NCBI RefSeq assembly: GCF_001651855.1
Contig: NZ_LNQC01000073.1
Coordinates: 1 to 64,000 of the forward strand
DNA from: Sinorhizobium americanum
GTDB taxonomy: Bacteria > Pseudomonadota > Alphaproteobacteria > Rhizobiales > Rhizobiaceae
DNA length: 64,000 bases
Direction of reading: 5' to 3'
Shown one piece after another: positions 10,111 through 20,481 of the stretch (position 1 is the first letter of the stretch; every line of letters starts with the position of its first letter). Below the pieces are notes generated by a model that worked only from the letters and a program-made list of their open reading frames with translations, searched no databases and was not told the DNA's origin. The position numbers were made by a program, and so were the translations under genes.

Positions 10111-11643
10111 GTGGAGGCGGAATTGACAAGAATTGCAGTCGGGCGGCTATTCCATGAATCCCACGCCTACGCACGCCCGACGATGTCGGAAAGCATCACG
10201 GTCGTGCGCGGAGATAAATTGATTCAGGACGCGAGGGGAAATGGCACAACGCTTGGCGGCATTGTAGACGCGTTGACGGAGCGGACCGACGTTGAGCTCT
10301 TGCCGATCTCGGACTCGATGATCGCGCCGAGCGGCCCGATCAATCATGTCTTCTACCTTGACCAACGGCGTTTTTGGGAAGAGCAGGTCAATAACTTGAG
10401 CCCTGATGCGCTCATAATCGACCTCCACGGAGCAATGGGAACAACGGAGCTTGACGACGTCGAAGGTGACTTCCTCGCCCATATGCGAACCATCGCAGGA
10501 GAGAACGTTGTAATTGGCGTCGGACTGGACCTTCACGCCAACATAACGCCAAGCATGCTGTCAGCCGCAGACATTTGCATCGCCTGCAAACATAATCCGC
10601 ACGACGACTATCACGACACTGGCAAACGTGTCGTCGAATTGGTCTTCGAGGTGCTTGATGGCAGGCTTGATCCGGTTTACACGCTCGCCAAGGCGCGCAT
10701 GATCGCGCCCGGCAAGCTGGAGACACATCTGGATCCACTAAAGCAACTGCACGCGCGCGCTCGGACGTTGGAGCAGTCAACACCGGCGATCGTCGATATC
10801 AGCCTTTACAACGCCTATCGTTTCGGCGACTTTACGGATATGGGCCAAGCAGCGGTATTGCTGAGCAACGGACGCTATCCCCAATCTGAAGAACTCGTCT
10901 ACGAATTTGCCCAAGAATTTTGGGCGCGACGTGACGAATTCAATGATGACCTTCTGACCATTGAGGAGGCACTCGATGCGGTGGCAGAAAGGCCGGAGCG
11001 ATTACCCAAAGCCTTGGCCGACCTTGGAGATCGGACACTTGCTGGCGCACCTGGCGACAGTACTTTGATCCTTCAGGCGGCGATGAATTATCAGCCCATC
11101 CTCAAAGGCGCTATGACTGTGCACGATCCCGAAACCGTTGCACAGGCGCATACCGCCGGCGCGGGAGCCACCCTCGCGATGCGGCTCGGTGGCAAGTTGA
11201 CTCCACAATTTGAGCCGTTCGATATCGTTGGCGTCGTGAAGGTTATCAATCACGAAGACGTCAAACTTATCGGCCCGAATTTTGGCGGCGAGTCAGCGGC
11301 GATGGGCGACACGGCTCTTATTGAAATCGACAATCGCTTACAAATTATCGCCACATCGAAACCTGGCTTCATCAGCGACCCCAATATATTCGAATTTCAC
11401 GGGGTTCGTATTAGAGAGCAGGACTTTGTTGTAGTCAAGTCTCAGTATCACTTCAATGCCAACTTCAACGGTTTTGCTACTTCTTTGTATATTGCTAGCC
11501 CCGGACTCGCATTCTATTTACCGGGTGTTTTCAAGAAGAATCGGGCGCGCACTTGGCCTGACGTCGACGTTAGCGCTGATCCGATTATTGCACCACGGGT
11601 GCTTGATCGAAAGGGACGTTCTCAAAACAAATTCCGACCCTGA
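10111..11643 (+). CDS. M81-family metallopeptidase (MlrC-like)
   Basis: About 510 residues, the usual size for the MlrC family named after the microcystin-degradation protein. Family signatures are visible: an amino-terminal FHESHAYA motif, LIIDLHGAMGTTELDDVEGD, GVGLDLHANIT, and the Zn-region NPHDDYHDTGKR. These carry the conserved His/Asp residues expected to bind Zn. The carboxy domain has the usual GGESAAMGDTA and RIREQDFVVVKSQYHF segments. No signal peptide is seen, so it is probably cytoplasmic. Start chosen at GTG 10111; the next ATG (10183) would remove the HESH region. It stands alone between IS relics. The substrate is unknown; in non-toxin contexts such enzymes are thought to act on small peptides or amide compounds. 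Confidence 0.85.
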   Translation: MEAELTRIAVGRLFHESHAYARPTMSESITVVRGDKLIQDARGNGTTLGGIVDALTERTDVELLPISDSMIAPSGPINHVFYLDQRRFWEEQVNNLSPDALIIDLHGAMGTTELDDVEGDFLAHMRTIAGENVVIGVGLDLHANITPSMLSAADICIACKHNPHDDYHDTGKRVVELVFEVLDGRLDPVYTLAKARMIAPGKLETHLDPLKQLHARARTLEQSTPAIVDISLYNAYRFGDFTDMGQAAVLLSNGRYPQSEELVYEFAQEFWARRDEFNDDLLTIEEALDAVAERPERLPKALADLGDRTLAGAPGDSTLILQAAMNYQPILKGAMTVHDPETVAQAHTAGAGATLAMRLGGKLTPQFEPFDIVGVVKVINHEDVKLIGPNFGGESAAMGDTALIEIDNRLQIIATSKPGFISDPNIFEFHGVRIREQDFVVVKSQYHFNANFNGFATSLYIASPGLAFYLPGVFKKNRARTWPDVDVSADPIIAPRVLDRKGRSQNKFRP

Positions 11644-12519
11644 CGCGGACTGTCCATTGCCTTATGCAGCACGGACATCGTTGCAGACGACGGGCTAGGG
11701 CCACAGTCACAGTCAGGCGTCGCCAGCGTTGGGATCGAGGTCGGGACGTGCCGCTCTGTTCGGATCGGAGGATCCGCTGGGTCGATAACCGTCGGTAAGA
11801 CCAGGTGTTTGGCAGCCCTTGGGCGCGAGTTGGAGTTGAGGGAGGATCGTCTCCCTCAGAGAGACCAGGAAGCCATGGGCGGCGATACAGAGGCTGGCGC
11901 CGCTGGATCACGGCCGCGATCCGATCACCGTCGATCGTAAGCGTCACGAGCACCGCACAGCTATCCTTGCTTTACAGAGGCAGGTTTCAGAATTCAGACG
12001 CGGGCCGCTTCGACCCGCTTGGGCATGAAGCGGATGGCGACGATCGCCTTTGCACGGCGGCGACGCCCGCGTCGTGAGACGGGAGTTCACCCCTGTTGTG
12101 TCCCGGGTCGGGGCGATGTTGTCGCCGGTTGCGGCATAACTCCGGAGAACGGGCCGCCAGAGCCTTATGGCATAGCCGGTAGCGAGCAGGAAGGCAGTCG
12201 ACCAGTGGATGGGCTCGAACGAACCGTCGTTGCGCCGCCAAAGCGCGGGCGCCACGTTTCCGGCGTTTCGGCAAGCCCGCTCCGGCGCGGGTCGATGAAG
12301 CGGGGCCCGATGAGGGTGGTGCCGTCGAGCCCATACTTGCCGAAGACCGGCGGATACGGCCGCTGCTTTTGCAGGAACGTCTCGAAGGCCGCATCGTCCA
12401 GCATCGGGCGCGAAGGCGCAACCGAGGACCCGCGGCGGGCCGAGCGGCGGCGGGCGGCGGCGGGCGGCGAGTATGTCGCCACACGCTCCAGTTGGCACCG
12501 TGCTTCCCGGCCTGCCTTC
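11644..12519. other. IS-like debris with a GC-rich simple repeat, no intact gene
   Basis: There are open minus-strand frames at 11944-12528 and 12165-12626 with no clear domain. A CGG/GGC-rich run is at about 12434-12469. The position next to an IS66 relic suggests transposon-derived sequence, but I cannot name it. Confidence 0.4.
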
Positions 12520-12970
12520 CAATACCACGGCAAGAGCTCGTCGGGCCGATTGACCGATTTACCGGATGGAACCCGAGACGATCTGCTCGAGCACGTCGGC
12601 GAGCCAGGTTTCGGGACCGAGACCATTGAGCCGTGCCGAGTTGACCAGTGCTAGCACCGCCCATGTCTCGCCACCACGAGCGGATCCTGCAAAGAGGCTA
12701 TTCTTCTATTCTTCCTCGTCAGGCAAACTGGTTTAAGCGCACGCTCGACAACGTTGCGATCGACTTCGGTCCATCCGTCCTCGAGGAAGGCGATCAGCGC
12801 ATGCCAATGCGCCAGCGTGTCATCGATGGCCTTGCCGAGCGGCGAACTTGGCCGAGACCTCATTCGATCCAGCCGCGCCCTCAGTGCCGCCATGGCCTTA
12901 CGCACCGACAGGCGCTGCTCGGCGCTTATGCGCGGATACATTCCTCGGTCCGGTAGGTCTCGGCAGTAGC
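12520..12970 (-). pseudogene. IS66-family TnpC remnant
   Basis: The minus strand reads PSSPLGKAIDDTLAHWHALI, then FLEDGWTEVDRNVVERALKP and LTRKN, followed in other frames by the SLFAGS...NSARLNGLGPETWLADVLEQI text and VNRPDELLPWYW at the carboxy end. Stops and frame changes interrupt it. This is a third IS66 lineage in the window. Confidence 0.75.
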
Positions 12971-13215
12971 GGCGATCACCGCCAGGGTTCTCATTCCACG
13001 AAAAATCACAAATGGCATGTGGTGACGCTGCCAGTATTACCACTACGCCCTGCGACAGCGATGCTTGCGAAACGAGCATCAGGTCGCGTGCCGCAGCGGT
13101 GCGGGGCATCAGCGTCATCAGCGGACGGGGCGCTGAACGCCTCCAGCGGCTTGCCAGCCATGACGATGATGAGGCAAGACTTGACTGCCGGCCATTGGAT
13201 GTCCCAACCTGCACA

Positions 13216-15918
13216 TCAGGCAGTCCGGTTCCTATCAATGAGTTCTTGCACCAGCTGTTTGCGGTGCATCTCAGCGCGAGCCCAATGTGCCCGTATGTCC
13301 GCGCATTGCAGCTGCGTGTTCCGAAAAAGTGTTCTTGCCGCGAAGATTTGGTCATCTACTGATCTTTTGCCGGGTCCGCCTCCGAACTGCAGAGCATCTC
13401 TGCACTCTTCAAGAGTGGCCGGCACCACACCAGCGAGGTGGCTGGCCAACTCGCTTCGCGACTCCGCTGCGCTACTCTTCTGCGATACGCCCTTCGCGAT
13501 GTCGCCAACTAATGTGTGAGCCCTTCTAAAAGGAACACCTTGCGACGCCATACGTTCAGCGGCGACGACCGTCATCGATGAGCCGTCTTCCAGATTTTGG
13601 CGCATCGGCCGAACGTTAAAAGACAAGTACTTCACGATTAGCGACGTTAGGATTATGCCGCGATTTAGCGCTTCTTCTGCTGGGCCTAGTGAAGAGCAGC
13701 CGTAGTTGCTTACCTCGATGGCGTTGCTGAAAGGTGCTTTGCAGGTTGCCGTTGCTGCGGAAATATACGCGCCAATGACGGTGCTTGCCGACCCCTTGAT
13801 GTGTTCAAGCAAAAACGGGTTCTTCTTTTGGGGCAGCATGGAAGAGCCGCCAGCAAGATTGTCAGGAACATCGATAAGCGCGAACTCCCGCGTTGTCCAC
13901 ACCTGCAGGTCTTGGGCCACACGGCTGAGCAAAATCGAAACACCAGCGAAAAGCGAAAGCGCTTGCAGGTGATGGTCACGGCTTGCAACAGTATCAAGCG
14001 AGTTGAATGACGGCAGTTCGAATCCCAGAAGATTTGCTGTCTTCGTGGGATCTATGGGCATGCTGGTGCCTCCGCCGGCACAAGCCCCCATAGGGCAATT
14101 CCTGATGTCCTCCAGGAGCCAATGGAGGCGCTGGCGCTCGCGCGACAAAGCGAAGAAGACGCCAAGCAGGTAGTGCCCCGGCGATCCGGGGAGTGCGATC
14201 TGATACTGACTGTACAACGGAGCCACTAGTCTCGATGCTTCCTCCACCCGCTGAAGTAGGGCATCTTGTGCAGTTCCTATCTGTTGCGAGATGGAACACG
14301 CAGTTTCCCGCAGCACAAGGAGGGAAATTGTCGCGTTCAAGTCGTTGCGAGACCTCGCAAGGTGCAGCCAGCCAGCCTTTTCGGGACCAGCTCTCGCGGT
14401 AAGTTCTGCCTCATAGGCCAGATAGACACCGCGCGGAGCATCCCGGCCATCCAAAGATTGAAAGCCCTCGTCTTGGAGGGCTAAGATGTGCTTGAGGAGA
14501 TCGGCAGCCACTGCTTGGCTGACCAAGCCCTGGTCCGCGAGCATCACTAGATGTGCTTGGTCTATGGACGCTTGGTGCCGCAGAAGGCGACCGTCACGCG
14601 CGATTTGGATCGGCGGAGCGAGCAACTTCATCGCGTCGGGATGCAGGTTCCACTTGCTCTGGCTTGACCCAGCGACTTTGTCGTTGTCCGCTTCGCAGGC
14701 AGCCGCCTCGATATCGATCACAATCGAATCGATCATCCGTTCAGCTGCCATGGTGGCGGCATTGAGTTCATCTGCGATCCCTATGGCGTAGGCTACTCGG
14801 TCTCTAAAATCGCCACTTATTTGAAGTTCCTCCCCTTCAGATTTCAGCAGACCCGCCTCCGGCACTGTCTCGTCTGCACTTCGAGAAAAGCTCAGGCGTT
14901 TGAGCTCGCCAGGCTTATCCGTGAGGCAGAAACGAATGGCTCCCGCCCTCGTGCTAGCCCCGAGAGGCGCGAATGCCTCCCCTGCGTAAAGTTTGATCAC
15001 CGTATCCAGAACTGACGTACCCAAGGCATGTGAAAGCATGACTGGAATCATTCCTCCAGCCAGCCTGGGATTGACCTCGATGATGACAGGCCCCGCCTCC
15101 GTTATGACGAACTCCACATGAGCCGGTCCGAACTCCAAGCCCAGAGCCGATGCCGCGCCCGCAGCAAAAGAAGCCAGGTCCTTGAGAGACGACTGCGGAA
15201 GCGCGGCCGGGAAGTCATGCCCTATTTCAATAAAGCTGGGGATCGGTCCTTTGTGCTTGGCAAGGATTCCAAGGCAGTGTAGCGCACCATCATAGGCAAT
15301 TAACTCCGCAGAGTATTCTTTCCCCTCCACGTATTGCTGAACGAGGATCTCGGGACTGGTCAGCTCCACTTGATCCAACAGTGCGTTCTTTGCGCTTTCA
15401 AACGCTTTAATGGCGGCTGTGGCACTATCGCACAGTCGCACGCCGCTACTACCGCTTCCGGAGACTGGTTTCACCACCACGGGCAGAGCGACTTGCGTAA
15501 GAATGTTCTCGACGTCAGTGACGGATGCGGCCAGCCGAGTTGCAGGAATTGCGATTGATTCTCGCTGCAACTGGAGTGCTTGTTTCCATTTATTTCGGCA
15601 TGTCGATATGGCCTCAGGATTTGCAGCTGGTAATCCCATTGCCGTCGCGGCACGTGACGCAGTTTCCACGAAATAATCGGACGATGAGTATATTCCCTTC
15701 AGCCTTGCTATTTTGCTGGCCACTTCGATAACGTCATCTGAATTGCGAGTTTCAGCTTCGATCACTTGAGGCGCCGCGGAGTCTTCTAAAAACGGATAGC
15801 GCGCTCGATTGCGTACCACGAGATACGGTTCAAAGCCTAAAGCTCGGGCCCGCTTCAAAAATAGTTCGCCAGTGCCCGTCGTGTTGCTTTCTACGAAAAG
15901 GAAGCTACCTCGGCTCAT
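13216..15918 (-). CDS. ATP-grasp ligase fused to an argininosuccinate-lyase-like domain
   Basis: About 900 residues. Residues 1-400 are an ATP-grasp ligase: [18 protein letters not shown] for ATP binding, [17 protein letters not shown], and the metal-binding [12 protein letters not shown] motif. Residues 440-900 resemble argininosuccinate lyase: [11 protein letters not shown], a [16 protein letters not shown] segment and the fumarase/lyase signature [12 protein letters not shown] are present, so the lyase active site looks intact. The ATG overlaps the stop of the upstream gene (TGATG at 15916-15920), implying coupled translation. A ligase that joins an amino acid to aspartate (or another amine) followed by a fumarate-releasing lyase would be a way to transfer nitrogen. 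This is inference; the true substrates are unknown. A true arginine-pathway ArgH would not carry the ATP-grasp half. Confidence 0.88.
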   Translation of the reverse strand: MSRGSFLFVESNTTGTGELFLKRARALGFEPYLVVRNRARYPFLEDSAAPQVIEAETRNSDDVIEVASKIARLKGIYSSSDYFVETASRAATAMGLPAANPEAISTCRNKWKQALQLQRESIAIPATRLAASVTDVENILTQVALPVVVKPVSGSGSSGVRLCDSATAAIKAFESAKNALLDQVELTSPEILVQQYVEGKEYSAELIAYDGALHCLGILAKHKGPIPSFIEIGHDFPAALPQSSLKDLASFAAGAASALGLEFGPAHVEFVITEAGPVIIEVNPRLAGGMIPVMLSHALGTSVLDTVIKLYAGEAFAPLGASTRAGAIRFCLTDKPGELKRLSFSRSADETVPEAGLLKSEGEELQISGDFRDRVAYAIGIADELNAATMAAERMIDSIVIDIEAAACEADNDKVAGSSQSKWNLHPDAMKLLAPPIQIARDGRLLRHQASIDQAHLVMLADQGLVSQAVAADLLKHILALQDEGFQSLDGRDAPRGVYLAYEAELTARAGPEKAGWLHLARSRNDLNATISLLVLRETACSISQQIGTAQDALLQRVEEASRLVAPLYSQYQIALPGSPGHYLLGVFFALSRERQRLHWLLEDIRNCPMGACAGGGTSMPIDPTKTANLLGFELPSFNSLDTVASRDHHLQALSLFAGVSILLSRVAQDLQVWTTREFALIDVPDNLAGGSSMLPQKKNPFLLEHIKGSASTVIGAYISAATATCKAPFSNAIEVSNYGCSSLGPAEEALNRGIILTSLIVKYLSFNVRPMRQNLEDGSSMTVVAAERMASQGVPFRRAHTLVGDIAKGVSQKSSAAESRSELASHLAGVVPATLEECRDALQFGGGPGKRSVDDQIFAARTLFRNTQLQCADIRAHWARAEMHRKQLVQELIDRNRTA

Positions 15919-16973
15919 CAAACTTGCTCCAAATCGTTTAAGACAGCTTCCCGGGTTTTCCGCTTCCAAAGATATCGGTTCCAGGGTGGGAGAGCTACCG
16001 ACGGATGATTTTCGGTCGCCGGCTCATCCAGCACGTCGGCTTCATTTAAAGATCCGTACTGCTTGAGCCACTCGCGGTCGTATACAGCCTCGACGTAGCG
16101 GTGGCCTTCATCCGGGCAAATGACTACTACGGTCTCTTCTGGATATCGCCGAGCGCGCCACCGTCCCACGATGTAGCTCGCTCCGGACGTCGGACCGGCG
16201 AAGACGGCGTGCCGCTCGTGGAGGAGTCGCGTCGCAGAAAATGCGAGCGAAGCCGAGATGAGATGCACTTCGTCATACAGTTCATGCTTCACGTTCTTGG
16301 GCACAAGACTGTTCCCCAGCCCCCGCAGGTTGCGTTCGCCATCCTGTTGGCCAAAAATGACGCTATTGAAGGTGTCCACTCCAATCAGGCGCGCGCCAGG
16401 AGCTTTTTGACGGAGGCCCTCTATCGTTCCACAAGTAGAGCCGCCTGACCCCACAGAACCGACCAAAGTTACGTCGGCGTCCAGCATCCGCCATATTTGA
16501 TCGGCGAAGAGCTTATAGGCTGCAGGGTTGTCTGGTGTTTCGTATTGCCGGGGCCAGAAACAGGAGTGCCCCAACTGTCTCATCCTAGCGTGCAATGCAT
16601 CTAGGCGGCTTCTTTGATAGCCACCCTGCTCCGCCTTTGCGGTTATTATGAAGACTTCGGCTCCCAAGGAGCTCAGCCTGTTTTCTAGGCCCTTGTCCAT
16701 CACTGGGTCTGTGAAGATTTCGAGCTCGAATCCACGTTCCCGGCAAACTACGGCCAACCCCAGCGCGAAGGTTCCGCTCGAGGTCTCGAGAACTTTCATG
16801 CCATCCGTCAGAGTTTTTCGAGCCAGCGCTTGGTCAATAATGTACTTCGCGGGCAGAAGCTTCATGAACGCGAACTGCGCCAGATAAAGGTTTGGCTCAC
16901 ACCTAATAATGCTGGGGAGAGCATATGCGTCAGAATAGCCGGAAAATGGCAGGCGTTTGCGAACAGCGTCCAT
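15918..16973 (-). CDS. PLP-dependent cysteine-synthase-like enzyme
   Basis: 351 residues of the fold-II PLP family. [18 protein letters not shown] is the substrate loop, [17 protein letters not shown] the phosphate-binding loop, and a Lys in [12 protein letters not shown] sits where the Schiff-base lysine is expected. The region before it is unusual compared with CysK (no classic NPGGSVKDR). The carboxy tail (about 40 residues with [11 protein letters not shown]) is extra. It lies 10 bp after the kinase gene and overlaps the ATP-grasp/lyase gene by one base. Such enzymes do beta-replacement on O-phospho- or O-acetyl-serine or threonine. With a PduX-type kinase upstream, an O-phospho amino acid is a natural guess for the substrate. 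Confidence 0.88.
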   Translation of the reverse strand: MDAVRKRLPFSGYSDAYALPSIIRCEPNLYLAQFAFMKLLPAKYIIDQALARKTLTDGMKVLETSSGTFALGLAVVCRERGFELEIFTDPVMDKGLENRLSSLGAEVFIITAKAEQGGYQRSRLDALHARMRQLGHSCFWPRQYETPDNPAAYKLFADQIWRMLDADVTLVGSVGSGGSTCGTIEGLRQKAPGARLIGVDTFNSVIFGQQDGERNLRGLGNSLVPKNVKHELYDEVHLISASLAFSATRLLHERHAVFAGPTSGASYIVGRWRARRYPEETVVVICPDEGHRYVEAVYDREWLKQYGSLNEADVLDEPATENHPSVALPPWNRYLWKRKTREAVLNDLEQV

Positions 16974-16983
16974 ATTGCTTACC

Positions 16984-18033
16984 TCACCGGCAGCCGGTCA
17001 TGGTCAGATATATTTTTGGCGAGTTGTCGAGGGGCGATACATGGGCGAGCAAGGACCTAAGCTTCCGTGGAAAGTCAGCCGCCATTCGATCAAGCAGGAT
17101 CCCAATCATTGTGCCGCTGTGCGCGACTATGACCCCGAGAGCGTCAGTGGCCTCGGATGCTTTCAGCATCGAGTTCAGATGCTCCTTTGGGACCCGCTCT
17201 TGATGCAGACGCGCACTGGCCGTAGCGATCCTGCCTATTGCGGCCGTGTCGCCCCGCGGAATTGCTATCCGTGCGTGGTCGAGTAATATTTGATACTCTG
17301 CTCTGTGACTGGCGGAGATTTCACCTCGCCGTTGATCATAGTCGACGGTTTCGACCGTCCCTCCTTCATCGATACCAACGATTGCAAGCGGCGGCATTTG
17401 CCCAAGGAAGGAGAGAAGGCTACATGCTCGCTGCTGATATGCGACCACTCCTGGGTACATCACCCCGTCGGATGGCTCGATCTCCGCCATTAGCTTCTCG
17501 ACGAATGATGTCCGGACTGTACGCTTAAAGCAGCGGGCGATCGATCGTGCAGCCGCAACAAGATCCGCAGACGAACTCGCCAAACCTTTGCCTTCGGGGA
17601 GCTCAGATTGCAAAAGGAGGATGCCTCCTGAGGCGCCGAGCGCAACCACGAGATTCTCAGCCAGCTGTTTTGCTTTGAGTTTATGTGACGGATAAACGGT
17701 CACGGATCGTGTGCCTGCAATCGGTATGAAGTGAGCTCGCGCAAAGACCGCGATGGGCATCGTGACCAGGAAGTGTGGGTCCCCGGGAACGGAGCCGCTC
17801 GGTAGCTGGCCTTGCAGCAACTCGCCGAATGTGCCACAACAAAGAGCTTCACTAGAATGAACCTTTGGCTGCTGCCCGTTCGCAGCGATCTCGGCCGCTT
17901 CTGCGCCATCGAACGTCTGGTGAAGCATGTATGGCCTCCAAACTTCATCGGCAGCCGCTTCGAGAAGATCTCTCGACGTATTCGCCCCGCTTCCCGTAGG
18001 GCCGACAGAATCGGTAAAATTTCGGATCGCCAT
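16984..18033 (-). CDS. GHMP-family kinase, PduX (L-threonine kinase)-like
   Basis: 349 residues. CCGTFGELLQGQLPSG near residue 65 is the amino-terminal motif shared with PduX, PEGKGLASSSADLVAA is the GHMP ATP-binding motif, and AHSGTMIGILLD is the third motif. The first about 60 residues are an extension without a clear domain. It is the first gene of a three-gene operon with the PLP enzyme and ATP-grasp/lyase fusion. The ATG at 18031-18033 follows GGTGAAGTGAT. The known family member phosphorylates L-threonine for cobalamin assembly. No cobalamin gene is nearby, so here it probably activates a hydroxy amino acid for the next enzyme. Confidence 0.85.
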   Translation of the reverse strand: MAIRNFTDSVGPTGSGANTSRDLLEAAADEVWRPYMLHQTFDGAEAAEIAANGQQPKVHSSEALCCGTFGELLQGQLPSGSVPGDPHFLVTMPIAVFARAHFIPIAGTRSVTVYPSHKLKAKQLAENLVVALGASGGILLLQSELPEGKGLASSSADLVAAARSIARCFKRTVRTSFVEKLMAEIEPSDGVMYPGVVAYQQRACSLLSFLGQMPPLAIVGIDEGGTVETVDYDQRRGEISASHRAEYQILLDHARIAIPRGDTAAIGRIATASARLHQERVPKEHLNSMLKASEATDALGVIVAHSGTMIGILLDRMAADFPRKLRSLLAHVSPLDNSPKIYLTMTGCR

Positions 18034-18222
18034 ATCACTTCACCGTCAATACATTAAAGTGTGATTGCCGCTACGAGACGAGAAACCGGATCATCGGACA
18101 ATGGACTCGCGTTTCAGCTGAGATACTTTCAAGTACCTAGGACGCTAGGTGCCGACCTCAGACTTTGGGTGAACGTAGCATTGTCAGCGAATTTACGTCG
18201 CAAACATTCTGTGAAATTACTT

Positions 18223-18250
18223 ATAGGTTCTGTTGCACTGTTTGACGTCG
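18223..18250 (+). repeat. Possible end of an IS6-type element
   Basis: GGTTCTGTTGCACTGTTTGAC resembles the terminal repeat of IS6/IS26-type elements. No transposase text or partner end was found, so this would be a solitary relic. Confidence 0.3.
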
Positions 18251-18469
18251 GCGTGGCATGGAGCGTTTCAACGAATTTCGGAGGATCAAGAACGCTGTGC
18301 AGAAAGTGATCCTGTTTGCGTGAACTGGTATCTATCTCGCCGTTCGACGCGACCCCTTGGGCGCACGTACAGGTGCGGGTCACCCGCGACCGATGCCCCG
18401 TCGATCACTGCGTCGTCCACGCCTGTAGCCGATGTCAAGCGAAGCGAAGATTTGACCCCTCCTATTGCC

Positions 18470-20053
18470 TCATCCAGGAATGTTACCGAAGTTTTGTGCG
18501 CTGAGATGGCCGTTCTCTTCTCCTGCCGCGGCGGGAGAAGAGAACGGCGCGCGCTTCATCCAGTCGCCATCGAGTATGATCTGCCCGGCTATTTCCATAC
18601 GCCAAGCCTTGACGGCCATCTGCACCGTCCGCAGGCTTTTTTCCGTGAAGCGTGACGGATCGGCGCTTATTAGACGCTGCAGGACCAAGGTTGCCGAGAG
18701 CGCCGGATCCACCTCAAGCCACGCCCGAATCTGGGGCTCGAATGGTTCCAGCATGGTCGCCCTTTTCGGGTAAGGCTTGGTCCGTCGATATGGCCGCCGA
18801 TGTGTCGGCCGTTTCTCTCCAGCCTGCCAGGCCGTCTTCAGACTCGCGGTAAATCGGCCTAGATCGATGGCAACCGGTTGTTCGGGCCCCGCATTCAAGC
18901 CGCGGCGATCGACCCGCTTTCCGAGCTCCTCCTGGGCGGCACGGATCCCCACAAACAGCATCACCGGATCTTCCCTTTCCAGCATCGCCTGCAGCCGATC
19001 CTTGTCGGCCTCGGCCACACCGGAATGGGCCAGCACCCGCGCTATCGGCGGCACGGGCGGATGGTAGCGTTTGATGACACGGGCGCCGATCCGTGTCTTC
19101 TCTCGCAGCTTGAACGAAGGCTGGAACAGATTGCCGTAGAGACGTACCACACCGTAGAGACGGCCAAGGGCAACCGTCGCGTCCGCGCCGACGAGCCTTC
19201 CATAACCGACCAGCCGTCGCACGATCGCGCCGTTCTTCTGCTCGACCCAAGCCTGGTCATTCTTCCGGTAAGCTCGGGAGCGGGTTACTTCCAATCCCTG
19301 GGCACGGCACCAGCAGACCACCAGTTCATTCATGAAGGCGCTGTCGTTGTCGAAGTCAACACCCAGCAGCGGAAAGGGAAACAGCGAGCAAGCCTGCTTG
19401 AGGGCAGCGATCACGAGACCGCTTTCGCGCGTCCGCACCGGCACGCACTCGGTCCAGCCCGTAGCGATATCGGTCAGCACCATCGTCTGCGCGAAACTGC
19501 CGGATGAAGAGCTCCCCGAATGAGCCACGAAGTCGACCTCGACGAAACCGGGCAGAGGATCGTTCCAGTCCCCGAAGGTGCGCACCGGGACCGACCGGCG
19601 AACCGCGGAACTCATTCCGGCACGGCGACGCTGGCCACCGCGAGCCACCACACGTACCTCCGACAGCAGCCGATCCATCGTTGTGGCACTGACCGTCAGC
19701 AGTTTGTCGCGGAGCTCGCTGCTCAAATCGAGCCGGCCGTGACGCTCAAGGGCTGGCAGTAAGATCGGGATCAGCGGCTTCAGACGTTTCGAGCAGAGAC
19801 GATCGGACGCTTCCCATAGAGCTACCAGCGCTTCCCGAACCTCGGGGCCATACTGGACGACATATTGCCGGGCGCAAGGCGGTCCGGTCTCCCTATGGCG
19901 GAGTACTCGGATCGCATGCTTACGGTGATATCCGGTAACTGCGACGAACTCATCTAGAATCCTTCGCTTGTCCAACCGGCAGCTCGATCGATATCGCTCG
20001 ATGAGCGCCTCAACCAATTCCGTCCGTGTCACCATGCTGATCCGCCGTGCCAT
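18470..20053 (-). CDS. Transposase with integrase (rve) catalytic domain
   Basis: 527 residues. An amino-terminal helix-turn-helix region (DEFVAVTGYHRKHAIRVLR) precedes a DDE integrase core: VEVDFVAHSG (first Asp), GVDFDNDSAFMNEL (second Asp) and KNDQAWVEQKNGAIVRR (Glu). It is intact from start to stop, unlike most transposases here. The frame passes the left terminal repeat at 18481 and stops at 18470, just outside the element. The last residues (about APFSSPAAAGEENG onward) are encoded by the hairpin region and may not be part of the ancestral protein. It is not IS66 or IS110; the exact ISfinder family is undecided. Confidence 0.8.
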   Translation of the reverse strand: MARRISMVTRTELVEALIERYRSSCRLDKRRILDEFVAVTGYHRKHAIRVLRHRETGPPCARQYVVQYGPEVREALVALWEASDRLCSKRLKPLIPILLPALERHGRLDLSSELRDKLLTVSATTMDRLLSEVRVVARGGQRRRAGMSSAVRRSVPVRTFGDWNDPLPGFVEVDFVAHSGSSSSGSFAQTMVLTDIATGWTECVPVRTRESGLVIAALKQACSLFPFPLLGVDFDNDSAFMNELVVCWCRAQGLEVTRSRAYRKNDQAWVEQKNGAIVRRLVGYGRLVGADATVALGRLYGVVRLYGNLFQPSFKLREKTRIGARVIKRYHPPVPPIARVLAHSGVAEADKDRLQAMLEREDPVMLFVGIRAAQEELGKRVDRRGLNAGPEQPVAIDLGRFTASLKTAWQAGEKRPTHRRPYRRTKPYPKRATMLEPFEPQIRAWLEVDPALSATLVLQRLISADPSRFTEKSLRTVQMAVKAWRMEIAGQIILDGDWMKRAPFSSPAAAGEENGHLSAQNFGNIPG

Positions 20054-20119
20054 CCATCCCCCGAGCCGGGATAGCGAGCCGTGACCATCCCATCGGGAGC
20101 ATCAACACTATCGGTAACA
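18481..20119 (-). mobile_element. Insertion sequence with rve-type transposase
   Basis: The ends read inward as TGTTACCGAAGTTTTG (from 18481) and TGTTACCGATAGTGTTG (reverse complement ending at 20119), an imperfect inverted repeat beginning TG. The element is about 1.64 kb with a single transposase gene. No target duplication could be seen in the flanks (CCAGGAA and TTTTGCT). A 14-bp perfect stem (18510-18523 with 18534-18547) lies near the left end within the coding frame. Confidence 0.7.
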
Positions 20120-20481
20120 TTTTGCTTGAGGCAATGCGGTTAGTTTTTCATTTCGCCCGACAGCCGAGGCCATGCATTTGGGCAATGCGAGCGATCGAGG
20201 GCAGTAATTGCGGCGCGAGAGCGTGTCTGAGCGTCACGTCAGCGCCGGTCTGAAGGCTCTCCAATGACGATCCGCGTCTTCCGTGTGGAACGCTGCTGCC
20301 GCTGTCAGACCGTCGACTACCCCAAACCGGCCAACACAGCCGTCGTGGTATGCTCTGGCATGTAAACACCCCTCGTTGCAGCCAGAGGCTCCTGTCGTGA
20401 CTGCGCTAGCGTCGTGAAGAGCGGGCCACGGTGGGTGCACGGCCTGAAGCGCGGGCTCCCGCAGAGCCTGCAAAACGCAGG
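20120..20481. other. No recognisable gene
   Basis: This is the flank between the insertion sequence and the methyltransferase gene. Short frames exist on both strands; none shows a domain. It is the 3' flank of the methyltransferase gene, and no clear terminator hairpin was seen. Confidence 0.4.

Noticed and set aside
13216-15918. Arginine biosynthesis argH
   Set aside because: The lyase half is fused to an ATP-grasp ligase and coupled to a kinase and a PLP enzyme, with no arg gene nearby.
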